Source: Lysinibacillus sp. FSL W8-0992
GTDB taxonomy: Bacteria; Bacillota; Bacilli; Bacillales_A; Planococcaceae
DNA length: 64,000 nt
Direction: 5' to 3'
NCBI RefSeq assembly: GCF_038008685.1
Contig: NZ_JBBOZQ010000001.1
Span: 4,340,001-4,404,000, forward strand
The position numbers were made by a program, and so were the translations under genes. Under the pieces are notes generated by a model that worked only from the letters and a program-made list of their open reading frames with translations, ran no database searches and was not told the DNA's origin. Below, one piece after another: positions 8,596-17,699 of this stretch (positions are counted from its first letter, which is position 1; every line of letters begins with the position of its first letter).

Positions 8596-9355
8596 GGCTC
8601 TCCAGCTCCTTCCAAATCGTTTGGAATACTTCTGTATATGCTGGATGCTGCCTTACATCGAACGGGGATAGCTGTTGTAACGCAGAAGGTATTTCAAACA
8701 CTTTGTGTAACGTACCAGGATTGGCTGAGAAGAGAAAAACTCGTTCACTCATCGCAATTGCCTCACCAATATCATGTGTGACAAGAATCGCGGTTTTTTG
8801 ATAGGCCTTTAATGTTTCGACAACTAAGTCCTCAAGCTTTAATTTAGATTGATAATCAAGTGCTGAGAACGGCTCATCTAGCAGTAAAATTTTCGGATTA
8901 ACTGCCAATGTCCTTGCTAGTGCAACGCGTTGACGCATTCCTCCTGACAATTCTCTCGGATAATAACTTCCGACATGAGGTAAACCAACTTCTTGTAAGA
9001 GCGCATTTGCAGTTACTTTATGCGTCTTTTTATCCCGCTGCATTATTTTCAAACCAATTGTGACGTTATCCTCAATCGTTTTCCACGGAAATAAATAATC
9101 CTGCTGAAGCATATAGCCAATAAGCGATTGATTGTGTGGTGCGATGATTTCCCCATCAATAAATACCTTGCCCTCTGTTGCAGGAAACAACCCAGCAATA
9201 ATAGACAATAAAGTCGTTTTCCCACAGCCACTTGGCCCTATAAAGGAAACAAATTCACCTTCACGAATATTTAGGTTAATGTCACGTAAAACTTCCTTCG
9301 CCTGCGTACTGGAGTAATAACTATGGTGAATATGTTCTAGTTTTAAAAAATCCAT
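8588..9355 (-). CDS. ABC transporter ATP-binding protein, SsuB/TauB/ThiZ-like
   Basis: A 255-residue cytosolic ATPase driving the adjacent permease. Walker A is GPSGCGKTT (residues 40-48), the Q-loop is [10 protein letters not shown], the signature is [13 protein letters not shown], Walker B is [12 protein letters not shown], and the switch is VTHDIGEA. The ATG immediately follows the TAA of the substrate-binding protein gene (TAAATG), and its end overlaps the permease start, so the three form one operon in the order binding protein, ATPase, permease. Confidence 0.92.
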   Translation of the reverse strand: MDFLKLEHIHHSYYSSTQAKEVLRDINLNIREGEFVSFIGPSGCGKTTLLSIIAGLFPATEGKVFIDGEIIAPHNQSLIGYMLQQDYLFPWKTIEDNVTIGLKIMQRDKKTHKVTANALLQEVGLPHVGSYYPRELSGGMRQRVALARTLAVNPKILLLDEPFSALDYQSKLKLEDLVVETLKAYQKTAILVTHDIGEAIAMSERVFLFSANPGTLHKVFEIPSALQQLSPFDVRQHPAYTEVFQTIWKELESLG

Positions 9356-10348
9356 TTACTCCGCAGCCTTTTTTGCAAACTTCGTATTTACAAGGTCTTC
9401 ATATTTTACTCGTTGAGGAAGTTCACCTGCTTCCTCCATTATTGTTTGTAAATTATCCCACTCTTCTTCATCCAAAATCGGATCTGTTGCGTAGGAGCCT
9501 TGTGATTTATAGCGCTCTACTACTGTTTCAATTAAAGAAACGTCTACATTTTCAAAGTATGGTTGAATTATTTTTGCCACTTCTGCTGAACTTTTTTCCT
9601 GTACAAAATCTTGTGCTTTTTTCAGCGCATTTGTAAAACCTTGCACTGTTTTAGCATCATCCTTTAAATAACTACTTTTTGCCATGAAGGATGTATATGG
9701 TAAATGACCTGATTCTGTACCAAATGATGCAACAATATAGCCCTTACCTTCTTTTTCAAATACACTTGCTGTCGGTTCAAATAGCTGTACATAATCCCCA
9801 GTCCCAGAAGCAAAAGCTGTAGCAATATTCGCAAAATCAATATTTTGAATAAGTGTCAAATCTTTCGTAGGATCAATACTATGCTTTTTTAGGACAAATT
9901 CGCCAGCCATTTGTGGCATTCCACCTTTACGTTGCCCTAAAAATGTAGATCCTTTTAAATCATCCCATGAAAAATTCTCCATCTTTTCACGTGCTACTAA
10001 AAATGTGCCATCTGTCTGTGTTAATTGCGCAAAATTTTGAATCGGATCATTGGCACCTTGAGCAGTGACATAAATAGATGTCTCAGATCCAACCAAAGCA
10101 ATATCAATACCATCAGATAGTAACGCTGTCATCGTTTTATCGCCACCAGCAATAGTTTGTAGCTCTACGGAAAGGCCTTCTTCTTCAAAGTACCCTTTTT
10201 CAAGCGCTACATATTGCGGCGCATAGAAAATCGAGCGCGTCACTTCTCCGACTTTTACTTTTTCTAGCTCAGCTTTATTACACGCTGCCAACGAAAGGAG
10301 CAACAAAGCAATACCACTAAATAACAAACCTTTTTTAAGCCAACGCAT
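9356..10348 (-). CDS. Substrate-binding lipoprotein, NMT1/SsuA/ThiY-like
   Basis: Extracellular binding lipoprotein for the ABC importer. I start it at ATG 10348, behind CAAGGAGGAAATGGA, giving 330 residues. The opening MRWLKKGLLFSGIALLLLSL followed by AACNK is a lipoprotein signal peptide with the lipobox Cys. The mature part opens KVKVGEVTRSIFYAPQYVALEKGYFEEEGL, typical of NMT1/THI5-like and sulfonate-binding proteins (pieces: VGEVTRSIFYAPQY, VALEKGYFEEEGL). The ligand might be a sulfonate, a pyrimidine or another small acid; no TPP or other riboswitch is visible upstream to settle it. Confidence 0.88.
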   Translation of the reverse strand: MRWLKKGLLFSGIALLLLSLAACNKAELEKVKVGEVTRSIFYAPQYVALEKGYFEEEGLSVELQTIAGGDKTMTALLSDGIDIALVGSETSIYVTAQGANDPIQNFAQLTQTDGTFLVAREKMENFSWDDLKGSTFLGQRKGGMPQMAGEFVLKKHSIDPTKDLTLIQNIDFANIATAFASGTGDYVQLFEPTASVFEKEGKGYIVASFGTESGHLPYTSFMAKSSYLKDDAKTVQGFTNALKKAQDFVQEKSSAEVAKIIQPYFENVDVSLIETVVERYKSQGSYATDPILDEEEWDNLQTIMEEAGELPQRVKYEDLVNTKFAKKAAE

Positions 10349-10576
10349 TCCATTTCCTCCTTGATTTGATAAATAGCCTATCGAGACTAACTTATTCACA
10401 TACAAAGATTTCGGTGCCTACCATATTTAATAAAAATATAATGGAAAATAAACCCTTTTCGAATGCGCTATAATGAAGAATCTATTCAAACACGCATATT
10501 TGTCCAAATCGTTTTCTGCCCTTTATTTGAAACTAGCAAACAACAATCGAACTATTTTATTAACGATAGAAAAAGA

Positions 10577-10610
10577 AAACAGCCTTAGCAAATAAATGCT
10601 AAGACTGTTT
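10577..10610 (-). terminator. typA-ylaH operon terminator
   Basis: AAACAGCCTTAGCA and TGCTAAGACTGTTT form a 14-bp stem with one mismatch around a six-base loop. The minus strand continues into TTTCTTTTT, so it closes the ylaH transcript and insulates the ABC operon. Confidence 0.8.
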
Positions 10611-10633
10611 ACGGTAAAGGAGCCAAGCTACTC

Positions 10634-11032
10634 TCATTGATTGGCAGCTTGTTGCTCTTCTCTTTTTTCTCGCCACATACGTGTTTTGTATACAATTAAA
10701 ATTAACGCCGCTACGATGAGGCCTTCAATCATAGGTAGGAATAACGCGAAAAATGTCAACATAATACATCCCAAAAATAGGAACACATAAATGACAATAT
10801 TTTGAGATAGCTTTAACTTTTTTGCAAAGCCTAATTTATAGACTATTGCAGAAAGTGCAAACACTAGAAGGAATACAACATAGCCTGCAACTTCATAGCT
10901 CGGTAAATTTTCATATAAAAATCTTGTTATACCAGCCATTCTTTCATAAACCTTTGTTGTTTCCTCCGCATTTACAGGTGTAGCAACTTGAATAACATTT
11001 AGTTCACCCAATAAAGCGGACTTTATATCCAA
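10634..11032 (-). CDS. ylaH: YlaH-like membrane protein
   Basis: A 132-residue protein with an N-terminal region of about 40 mostly polar residues and then three hydrophobic helices (from YEVAGYVVFLLVFALSAIV to IEGLIVAALILIVYKTR), ending in a charged tail. LGFAKKLKLSQN and the AEGLVVAALILI-like last helix match YlaH as I recall it. The start is uncertain: TTG 11032 is preceded by AAAGGAAGAGGAG; an ATG at 11050 lacks a ribosome site, and an internal ATG at 10954 would give the shorter B. subtilis length. It is 33 bp downstream of typA, as in B. subtilis. Function unknown. Confidence 0.75.
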   Translation of the reverse strand: MDIKSALLGELNVIQVATPVNAEETTKVYERMAGITRFLYENLPSYEVAGYVVFLLVFALSAIVYKLGFAKKLKLSQNIVIYVFLFLGCIMLTFFALFLPMIEGLIVAALILIVYKTRMWREKREEQQAANQ

Positions 11033-11065
11033 GACTCCTCTTCCTTTCATTTCAGCGGAAAATTA

Positions 11066-12907
11066 TTATTCAGCGTTTTTTAATTTTTTCGCTGCTTTCT
11101 CACGTTCGTTTTTATCTAGAATTTTTTTACGAAGGCGAATAGATTCTGGTGTGATTTCTAAGTACTCATCATCACCTAAGTATTCAAGAGCTTCTTCTAG
11201 AGATAAAATACGTGGTTTTTTAATAACATTCGTTTGGTCTTTATTTGCTGAACGGATGTTTGTTTTTTGTTTCATTTTTGTAATATTTACAGTGATATCA
11301 GCGTCACGAGTATTTTCTCCAACAATCATACCTTCGTAAATATCTGTACCTGGCTCTAAGAACAGTGTACCACGGTCTTCAATTTGCATCATACCATAAG
11401 TTGTTGATTTACCAGTTTCCATTGAAACGAGTACGCCTTGGTGACGACCACCAATTTTTCCTGGTAATAATGGTTGGTAGCAATCAAACGTATGGTTGAT
11501 AATACCGAAACCTTTTGTCATCGACATAAATTCAGTTGTATAACCGATTAATCCACGAGCTGGTACTAAGAACGTTAAACGAACTTGACCACTGCCGTTG
11601 TTAACCATATCAAGCATTTCACCTTTACGTGTACCAATAGATTCAATAATAGAACCAACATTTTCTTCAGGTACATCGATTTGAACGCGTTCGAATGGTT
11701 CACATTTCACACCATCGATTTCACGCACGATTACTTGAGGTTTTGATACTTGTAATTCGAAACCTTCACGACGCATGTTTTCAATCAGGATAGATAAGTG
11801 AAGCTCACCACGACCTGAAACTGTCCAAGCATCTGGAGAATCCGTATCTTCAACGCGTAAAGAAACGTCCGTTTGTAATTGAGCACGTAAACGCTCTTCT
11901 ACTTTACGAGAAGTAACCCATTTCCCTTCACGACCTGCAAATGGAGAATTGTTTACTAAGAAAGTCATTTGTAAAGTTGGCTCATCGATACGTAAAGGCG
12001 TAAGCGCTTCTTGGTGTTCAACTGGACAAACTGTTTCACCTACGTTGATATCTTCCATACCTGAAACGGCGATTAAGTCACCAGCTTTTGCTGTCTCTAC
12101 TTCTTCACGTTTTAAACCGAAGAAACCAAAGATTTTTGTTACACGGAAGTTTTTCACTGTACCGTCTAATTTCATCAGTGCAACTTGTTGACCTACAGAA
12201 ATTGTACCGCGGAATACACGGCCAATACCGATACGTCCAACGAAGTCATTATAGTCAAGTAAAGCTACTTGGAATTGTAATGGGTCTTCTGAGTTATCAA
12301 CTGGTGCTGGAATCGCCTCAATGATTTTTTCAAATAGACATTTCATATTTTCTTCTTGTTTAGATGGATCAGCGTCTAACGAAGCTGTACCATTTACACC
12401 TGAAGCATAAACAACTGGGAAGTCTAATTGATCGTCATCTGCACCTAGCTCGATGAATAATTCAAGCACTTCATCTACTACTTCTAGTGGACGAGCAGAA
12501 TCTTTGTCTACTTTGTTAACTACAACGATTGGTGTTAAACGTTGTTCTAATGCTTTTTTAAGTACGAAACGTGTTTGTGGCATACAACCCTCATACGCAT
12601 CGACAACTAGTAAAACGCCGTCTACCATTTTTAAAATACGTTCTACCTCACCACCGAAGTCAGCGTGTCCAGGCGTATCAAGGATGTTGATACGAGTTCC
12701 TTCATAGTTTACTGCTGTATTTTTAGCTAAAATCGTAATACCGCGTTCACGTTCAATATCATTAGAGTCCATTGCACGTTCTTCAACACGTTCGTTTGAA
12801 CGGAATGTACCTGATTGTTTTAATAATTGGTCGACTAAAGTAGTTTTACCATGGTCAACGTGGGCGATAATTGCGATATTGCGAAGATCTTGACGTAAGT
12901 TTGTCAT
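11066..12907 (-). CDS. typA: Ribosome-associated GTPase TypA/BipA
   Basis: Translational GTPase of the EF-G-like family that acts on the 50S subunit in ribosome assembly and cold or stress adaptation. The 613-residue length is standard. GTPase motifs are present: G1 AHVDHGKTT, the switch [21 protein letters not shown] and NKVDK. Beta-barrel and EF-G-like domains follow, then the TypA-specific C-terminal domain containing [25 protein letters not shown] ribosome site precedes the ATG. Confidence 0.97.
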   Translation of the reverse strand: MTNLRQDLRNIAIIAHVDHGKTTLVDQLLKQSGTFRSNERVEERAMDSNDIERERGITILAKNTAVNYEGTRINILDTPGHADFGGEVERILKMVDGVLLVVDAYEGCMPQTRFVLKKALEQRLTPIVVVNKVDKDSARPLEVVDEVLELFIELGADDDQLDFPVVYASGVNGTASLDADPSKQEENMKCLFEKIIEAIPAPVDNSEDPLQFQVALLDYNDFVGRIGIGRVFRGTISVGQQVALMKLDGTVKNFRVTKIFGFFGLKREEVETAKAGDLIAVSGMEDINVGETVCPVEHQEALTPLRIDEPTLQMTFLVNNSPFAGREGKWVTSRKVEERLRAQLQTDVSLRVEDTDSPDAWTVSGRGELHLSILIENMRREGFELQVSKPQVIVREIDGVKCEPFERVQIDVPEENVGSIIESIGTRKGEMLDMVNNGSGQVRLTFLVPARGLIGYTTEFMSMTKGFGIINHTFDCYQPLLPGKIGGRHQGVLVSMETGKSTTYGMMQIEDRGTLFLEPGTDIYEGMIVGENTRDADITVNITKMKQKTNIRSANKDQTNVIKKPRILSLEEALEYLGDDEYLEITPESIRLRKKILDKNEREKAAKKLKNAE

Positions 12908-12948
12908 TATTCCACTCCATATTCTTTTTTCGAATGTTTAACTGTGAT

Positions 12949-12957
12949 ATTATAGCA
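12949..12957 (-). promoter_or_regulatory. Extended -10 promoter of typA
   Basis: On the minus strand TGCTATAAT (TG-n-TATAAT) lies about 40 bp before the typA start. No strong -35 is seen, as expected of an extended -10 element. Confidence 0.55.
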
Positions 12958-13050
12958 CAAGAAGGATGTAAATGTCCTTATTAGAATTTCTATCATTCTA
13001 AAAAAATATTTTCAATCACAAATTTATTATAAATTAGGGGGCGCTCGATT

Positions 13051-13236
13051 ATGAATCGTGGAAAAATCGTAATGGCCATTTATGCACTAGCAGCTGTACT
13101 AGCAATGTGTTCTATCGGGTATTCAGTAGCAGCAAGTAATACATTTGGTGTAATAGCAGGCATTGTCGCTACTTGTGTCATTTTCATGACAGCATTTAAA
13201 ATGAAGCGTAAACTGCGAGAACAAGGCTTACTTTAA
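13051..13236 (+). CDS. ylaF: YlaF-like small membrane protein (DUF5325)
   Basis: A 61-residue protein with two hydrophobic helices (about 5-28 and 31-49) and a basic C-terminus (KMKRKLREQG), consistent with a positive-inside hairpin. GGGGGCG precedes the ATG. Length, topology and divergent position next to typA match YlaF in B. subtilis; the exact family name is from memory. Function unknown. Confidence 0.65.
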   Translation: MNRGKIVMAIYALAAVLAMCSIGYSVAASNTFGVIAGIVATCVIFMTAFKMKRKLREQGLL

Positions 13237-13334
13237 TGTTAGTATTCGCTTACTAACAACATTTATGTGTCCAAAATGACACATTATCACAGTAGGAGCT
13301 GTACTTTATTGGGCAACTCCTTCCATACTGTAGA

Positions 13335-13375
13335 AAACACGAGTCATTGTCCATTGTAGACAATGACTCGTGTTT
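13335..13375. terminator. Strong bidirectional terminator after ylaF
   Basis: AAACACGAGTCATTGTC and its perfect complement form a 17-bp stem with a seven-base loop, followed by GTTTATAATT, between the convergent ylaF and amidohydrolase genes. Confidence 0.8.
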
Positions 13376-13460
13376 GTTTATAATTCCTATTGCTCAAAAA
13401 TATTATTTAACGCTTTGCAACTATCTCCTCAGCATTCAATCAAACAAGTGACACTTTTCT

Positions 13461-14654
13461 TTAATGGTCTTTTGCTAGGTAATCTAAAGTTGCTTGGCCT
13501 AAAACATTTGCTGCAATGCGCAATGAGCGTTCATCAATATCGAATTTTGGATGATGGTGGGGATATACTTCCTCCCATTCTGGATTTTTTGCTCCCGTAA
13601 AGAAAAATGCCCCTGGAATTTCCTCTATATAGTATGCAAAATCCTCACCACCCATAGTTGGATCTACAAATTCAACCGCCGTCACATCTGTTACTTTTCT
13701 TGCAGATGCCATTACATGTTCTGTTTCTATAGCATGATTAACAACTGGTGGGTAACCACGACGATACTCATATTCATAGTCCGCCTTTGTTAAATAACAT
13801 GTTGCCTTTAATAGCTCCTCAATTTCACGTTCTAGTAAATCGCGCTCCTCCTCATGGAAAGTACGTACAGTTCCTTTCATGTAGACTTGGTCTGCAATTA
13901 CATTAAAAGGATTTAATGCCTCAATATGACCTACCGATACTACCGCCGGACGCAATGGATTTATACGACGAGACACAAGCTGTTGTAAGTTTGTAATAAA
14001 TTGCGCTGCAAGCAAGATTGAATCCTTCGTATCGCTCGGGTTTGAGCCATGACCACCCTTTCCTTTAATCTTAATGTAGATACCATCAGCCGCAGCCATA
14101 AATGGGCCGATTGCTGTCTGCACCCTTCCAAGTTCTGTTGGTGCCCATAAATGTGTACCAAAAATAACATCCACACCTTCTAAACAACCATCCGCAATCA
14201 TTGATTTCGCTCCACCTGGTGCAAGTTCCTCTGCATGTTGATGAATAAACACAATTGTTCCAGCTAAGTTGTCTTTCATTTGATTAAATGCCTTCGCTAA
14301 AATTAATAATGAAGCTGTATGTCCATCATGTCCACAAGCATGCATACGCCCTTTAATTTTTGATTGGAAAGGCAAAGCTGTTTCTTCTGTAATAGCTAAA
14401 GCGTCGAAATCTGCACGTAATGCTACTGTTTTTCCTGGCTTACCGCCTACTAATTTCGCCACAACACCATTGCCACCAACACCTTCGCGTACGTCATGTC
14501 CTAATGCGCGATGAAATGCCGCAATAGTTTTCGGTGTTTCAACTTCTTCAAACGAAAGTTCAGGATTTTCATGGAAATGACGACGAAGCTGTATCATTTC
14601 CTCTTCATATTGTTTTAATAAATCAATTAGTTGCTCTTGCTGTAAAACTGTCAT
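13461..14654 (-). CDS. M20 family amidohydrolase (AbgA/B or aminoacylase-like)
   Basis: Cytosolic metallo-amidohydrolase of the M20D group (aminoacylase, hippurate hydrolase, aminobenzoyl-glutamate hydrolase). The 397-residue length is normal. Metal and catalytic motifs are present: ALRADFDAL, HACGHDGHT, the HAEE glutamate pair, FGTHLW, and GGEDFAYY near the C-terminus. It follows the AbgT-type transporter gene by 13 bp on the same strand, which suggests import of an N-acylated amino acid or aminobenzoyl-glutamate and cleavage in the cell. Which substrate is not visible. Confidence 0.9.
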   Translation of the reverse strand: MTVLQQEQLIDLLKQYEEEMIQLRRHFHENPELSFEEVETPKTIAAFHRALGHDVREGVGGNGVVAKLVGGKPGKTVALRADFDALAITEETALPFQSKIKGRMHACGHDGHTASLLILAKAFNQMKDNLAGTIVFIHQHAEELAPGGAKSMIADGCLEGVDVIFGTHLWAPTELGRVQTAIGPFMAAADGIYIKIKGKGGHGSNPSDTKDSILLAAQFITNLQQLVSRRINPLRPAVVSVGHIEALNPFNVIADQVYMKGTVRTFHEEERDLLEREIEELLKATCYLTKADYEYEYRRGYPPVVNHAIETEHVMASARKVTDVTAVEFVDPTMGGEDFAYYIEEIPGAFFFTGAKNPEWEEVYPHHHPKFDIDERSLRIAANVLGQATLDYLAKDH

Positions 14655-14667
14655 AGATTAACACTCC

Positions 14668-16194
14668 TTATTTTAAGTATATATAATCTCCAGGTCCAAG
14701 TGGTAAACCAAGTAAGAACCAAATGGCAAACAGTAGAATCCATCCGATTGCAAAGAACACAGAAAACGGTAGTAACGCTGAAATGAGTGTACCAATTCCG
14801 ATATTTTTATCGTAGCGCTTGGCAAATGAGAGCAAAATGGCGAAATACGGTAGCATCGGTGTAATTGGGTTTGTAATTGAGTCCCCTACACGATATGCCA
14901 TCTGCGTTACAGCCGGGGAATAGCCTAAGTATAGGAACATTGGTACGAAAATTGGTGCAAGTAATGCCCATTTTGCAGATGCACTGGCGATTAATAAGTT
15001 AACGAACGCACAAATTAATACAAATCCTATCATCATCGGTAAACCTGTAAAATTTAATGCTTGTAAAAGTTCTGCACCTTTAATAGCTAATATGGCACCG
15101 ATATTACTCCAGTTGAAAAAGGCAATCATTTGTGAAGCAGCAAATGCTAAGACAATAAATGGAGCCATATCAGAAATTGATTTAAAGATTTTCTCAGCAA
15201 CTTCCTTGTCATTTTTCACTTCTTTTGCCGCAATACCATAGGCAAGACCAGGTAAAAGGAAGAAAAATAACATAATCGGTACAATGCCTGACATGAACGG
15301 TGAATTTAAAAAGCCACCTGTTTCAGGATCGCGTAAAAGACCGTTCGACGGAATGACCGTAAATGCAATTACTACAATATAAATGACTGTAACAATACCT
15401 GCCCATAATAAACCACGTTTTTCTAAAGCGGTTAGTGGCTCTAACTTTTCAACCTTGCCTTCAAATATGCCAAAGCGAGGCTCTGTAAACTTTTTCGCAA
15501 CCCATGTACCAATGACGATTAATAAAAACGTCGAAGCAATTAAAAAGTAATAGTTCATTGTTGCTCGTCCAGTATATTCTGGGTCTGCAATATGCGCTGC
15601 GGATTCAGTAATTCCTAGTAATAATACATCTAGTGAACTAATTAAAATATTGGCACTAAAGCCCCCAGCTACGGCTGCATATGTAATAATTAAACCTGCA
15701 AGTGGATTTCGGCCAATGCTCATAAAAATCATTGCTGCAATTGGCGGTAAAATGATGAATGCTGCATCAGCAGCTAGATTACCAACTAAACCTGTGAAAA
15801 TAATAAATGGCACAATTAATTTTGTAGGAGCTGACATTACAAGCTTTTTCATAACAGCTGAAATAAGTCCTGTTTGCTCTGCTAAACCAATACCAATCAT
15901 TGTTACGATTACTAATCCCAAAGGAGCAAAACCTGTAAATGTCGATACCATTTGCGTTAAAATTAATATAAGACCTTCTTGACTCAACAGATTTTTTACT
16001 TGTATGACATTTTCAGTGCCAGGTTGAACCGCTGAAATACCAAAAATGGATAATATCCATGATAAAACAAGCACAATACCTGCTAAAATAATAAATAGCG
16101 TAATTGGATCAGGCAATTTATTACCTGCCCTTTCAATGTTATCTAGCAGTTTATCAATCCAAGATTTCTTTAGAGTGTCTGATTTTTTTTGCAT
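14668..16194 (-). CDS. AbgT family transporter
   Basis: A 508-residue membrane protein with about 13 helices. AbgT family segments are clear: LPDPITLFIILAGIVLV near the start, GIGLAEQTGLI, FTGLVGNLAADAAFIILPP, and GDSITNPITPMLPYFAILL near the end. The family imports p-aminobenzoyl-glutamate in E. coli, while some members export sulfonamides or folate-like compounds. The neighbouring M20 hydrolase favours import. I chose ATG 16194 because of the GAAGGAGAGGG ribosome site nine bases upstream; the frame extends further without one. Confidence 0.92.
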   Translation of the reverse strand: MQKKSDTLKKSWIDKLLDNIERAGNKLPDPITLFIILAGIVLVLSWILSIFGISAVQPGTENVIQVKNLLSQEGLILILTQMVSTFTGFAPLGLVIVTMIGIGLAEQTGLISAVMKKLVMSAPTKLIVPFIIFTGLVGNLAADAAFIILPPIAAMIFMSIGRNPLAGLIITYAAVAGGFSANILISSLDVLLLGITESAAHIADPEYTGRATMNYYFLIASTFLLIVIGTWVAKKFTEPRFGIFEGKVEKLEPLTALEKRGLLWAGIVTVIYIVVIAFTVIPSNGLLRDPETGGFLNSPFMSGIVPIMLFFFLLPGLAYGIAAKEVKNDKEVAEKIFKSISDMAPFIVLAFAASQMIAFFNWSNIGAILAIKGAELLQALNFTGLPMMIGFVLICAFVNLLIASASAKWALLAPIFVPMFLYLGYSPAVTQMAYRVGDSITNPITPMLPYFAILLSFAKRYDKNIGIGTLISALLPFSVFFAIGWILLFAIWFLLGLPLGPGDYIYLK

Positions 16195-16228
16195 AAATCC
16201 CTCTCCTTCTATTTTTAAAATTCGACTT

Positions 16229-16269
16229 ATGCTATTCAATCTAACACTATTTTAAGACATTGATAGCAT
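16229..16269. promoter_or_regulatory. Candidate operator between AbgT gene and divergent regulator
   Basis: ATGCTATTCAAT (16229-16240) and ATTGATAGCAT (16259-16269) are inverted copies differing by one bulged base, with an 18-bp spacer, in the middle of the divergent gap. This is where an operator for the adjacent regulator would be expected. Confidence 0.4.
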
Positions 16270-16342
16270 GTGTCCTTAATACAAAGAAACCATATTTTTA
16301 GAATATTTTCAATATTTAATTTAAAATTAAGGAGATAATACT

Positions 16343-17641
16343 ATGTATAAAATTAATGTTTTCACTGCTAAATTATCCCTCTCATGGGTACAGCAACTTG
16401 AAAAAATTAAACCATCTTTTTGCGAATTCCATTACCATTCCTACACAGATTATGAACATTTATATACACTGATAGAGCAACATTTAACAGCTGGAGACGG
16501 TGCACTTTTTAGCGGGCAAATTCCATACTTTTTTACACAAACAAATTTTCCAAACATGGGTATACCTATGCTCTATTTTGATATTTCAGAACGTGATTTT
16601 TACCGTGCTTTAACAGAGTTATTTTATGAGAATAAAATTGCTATGAATCGAATTGCCATTGATTTTTGTTATGAGGAAAACGACTATCTCGGCATTCATG
16701 AATGGTCAATGGGAAGACAGCCTTATCTTTTTAGTCAAACTATGAATGAGTACGCAAGCAACGATATTATAGATAAAGTTGGGAACTGGCATATTCAGTT
16801 ACATCGCGACAATAAAGTAGATTTAAGTTTTACTCGTATTGCTGAGATGCGGGAGCGATTGGCACACCAAAATATACCGTTTATCGCTTTTCATCCATCA
16901 CTCCATGCCATGCAATTAACATTGGATCAGTTGGTAAATCAGCTACACCTTCGCCAACTTGAGCAAAATAAAGTAGTCGTTGTACATATTTTAATTCCGA
17001 TAGATAAATCCAATATAGATGAATTGGAGTATCGGCAAATTGCTTTATACAAAGCCATTTTAGATTTTAAGCAACTGTATGACAGCACCTTTATAGTGCA
17101 TCGGGAAGCTTCTTATATCGCCATCATCACAACCTATAAGCAATTTTTAATGACAACCAATGATTATACACGTTGTCAACTCGTAGATTTTTTAGATGAA
17201 AAATTACTATTTCCTGTAAAAATAGGATGGGGTATTGGTAACTCTCTAATCGAAAGTCAGAATTTCGCAAAAAAGGCTGCAACACTCTGTTCTTCAAAGG
17301 AAACACAGGGCTATATTATTGAAAATGCAAAAGAAATTGGTCCGTTACTATACGGAGCTTTATTGCAGTTTGATAATGAAAAACAGCAGTGCTTAAAAAA
17401 ATTAAGCGCTGCCCATGATATCCCTTTATTGCAATTGCAAAAAATCGAGGCTGTTATGGAAAAATTAGCAACAACTATCGTCAACGGGGAACTGTTAAGC
17501 ACACATTTAGGCATCACTGTGCGCTCTGCAAACCGCATTTTAAAACAACTCCATGAAAAGAATTTAGCGGTCGAATTACCAAGTCTTACTTCAACTACAC
17601 GGGGACGTCCAAAAAAATACTATCAACTCAATTTATATTAG
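16343..17641 (+). CDS. Unrecognised transcriptional regulator with C-terminal winged helix
   Basis: I do not recognise the family. The 432-residue protein has no signal or membrane segment. Residues 1-200 form an unknown sensory region (YFDISERDFYRALTELFYEN, IAIDFCYEEND). Residues about 205-320 look like a degenerate GGDEF-type fold, with YIAIITTYKQFL, FPVKIGWGIGNS and ESQNFAKKAATL, a pattern seen in CdaR/PucR-like regulators and in place of a true GGDEF active site. Residues about 370-432 resemble a winged helix: LLSTHLGITVRSANRILKQL, then TRGRPKKYYQL. It is divergent from the AbgT-M20 operon, which it probably controls. AAGGAGATAATACT precedes the ATG. Confidence 0.6.
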   Translation: MYKINVFTAKLSLSWVQQLEKIKPSFCEFHYHSYTDYEHLYTLIEQHLTAGDGALFSGQIPYFFTQTNFPNMGIPMLYFDISERDFYRALTELFYENKIAMNRIAIDFCYEENDYLGIHEWSMGRQPYLFSQTMNEYASNDIIDKVGNWHIQLHRDNKVDLSFTRIAEMRERLAHQNIPFIAFHPSLHAMQLTLDQLVNQLHLRQLEQNKVVVVHILIPIDKSNIDELEYRQIALYKAILDFKQLYDSTFIVHREASYIAIITTYKQFLMTTNDYTRCQLVDFLDEKLLFPVKIGWGIGNSLIESQNFAKKAATLCSSKETQGYIIENAKEIGPLLYGALLQFDNEKQQCLKKLSAAHDIPLLQLQKIEAVMEKLATTIVNGELLSTHLGITVRSANRILKQLHEKNLAVELPSLTSTTRGRPKKYYQLNLY

Positions 17642-17699
17642 CTTTTACATAAAAAACTGTTTAGGAAAATATTCCTAAACAGTTTTTTATGTAAAAGCT
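17640..17699. terminator. 60-bp perfect palindrome, bidirectional terminator
   Basis: Two perfectly complementary 28-bp arms (starting AGCTTTTACATAAAAAACTG) surround a four-base AATA loop. T runs occur on both strands. The stop codons of the two convergent genes (TAG at 17639-17641 and TAG at 17700-17698, minus) overlap opposite ends of the arms. Confidence 0.9.

Noticed and set aside
10349-10576. Riboswitch upstream of the NMT1-type ABC operon
   Set aside because: A TPP element was looked for because of the ThiXYZ-like proteins, but none of its conserved blocks occurs on the minus strand here.
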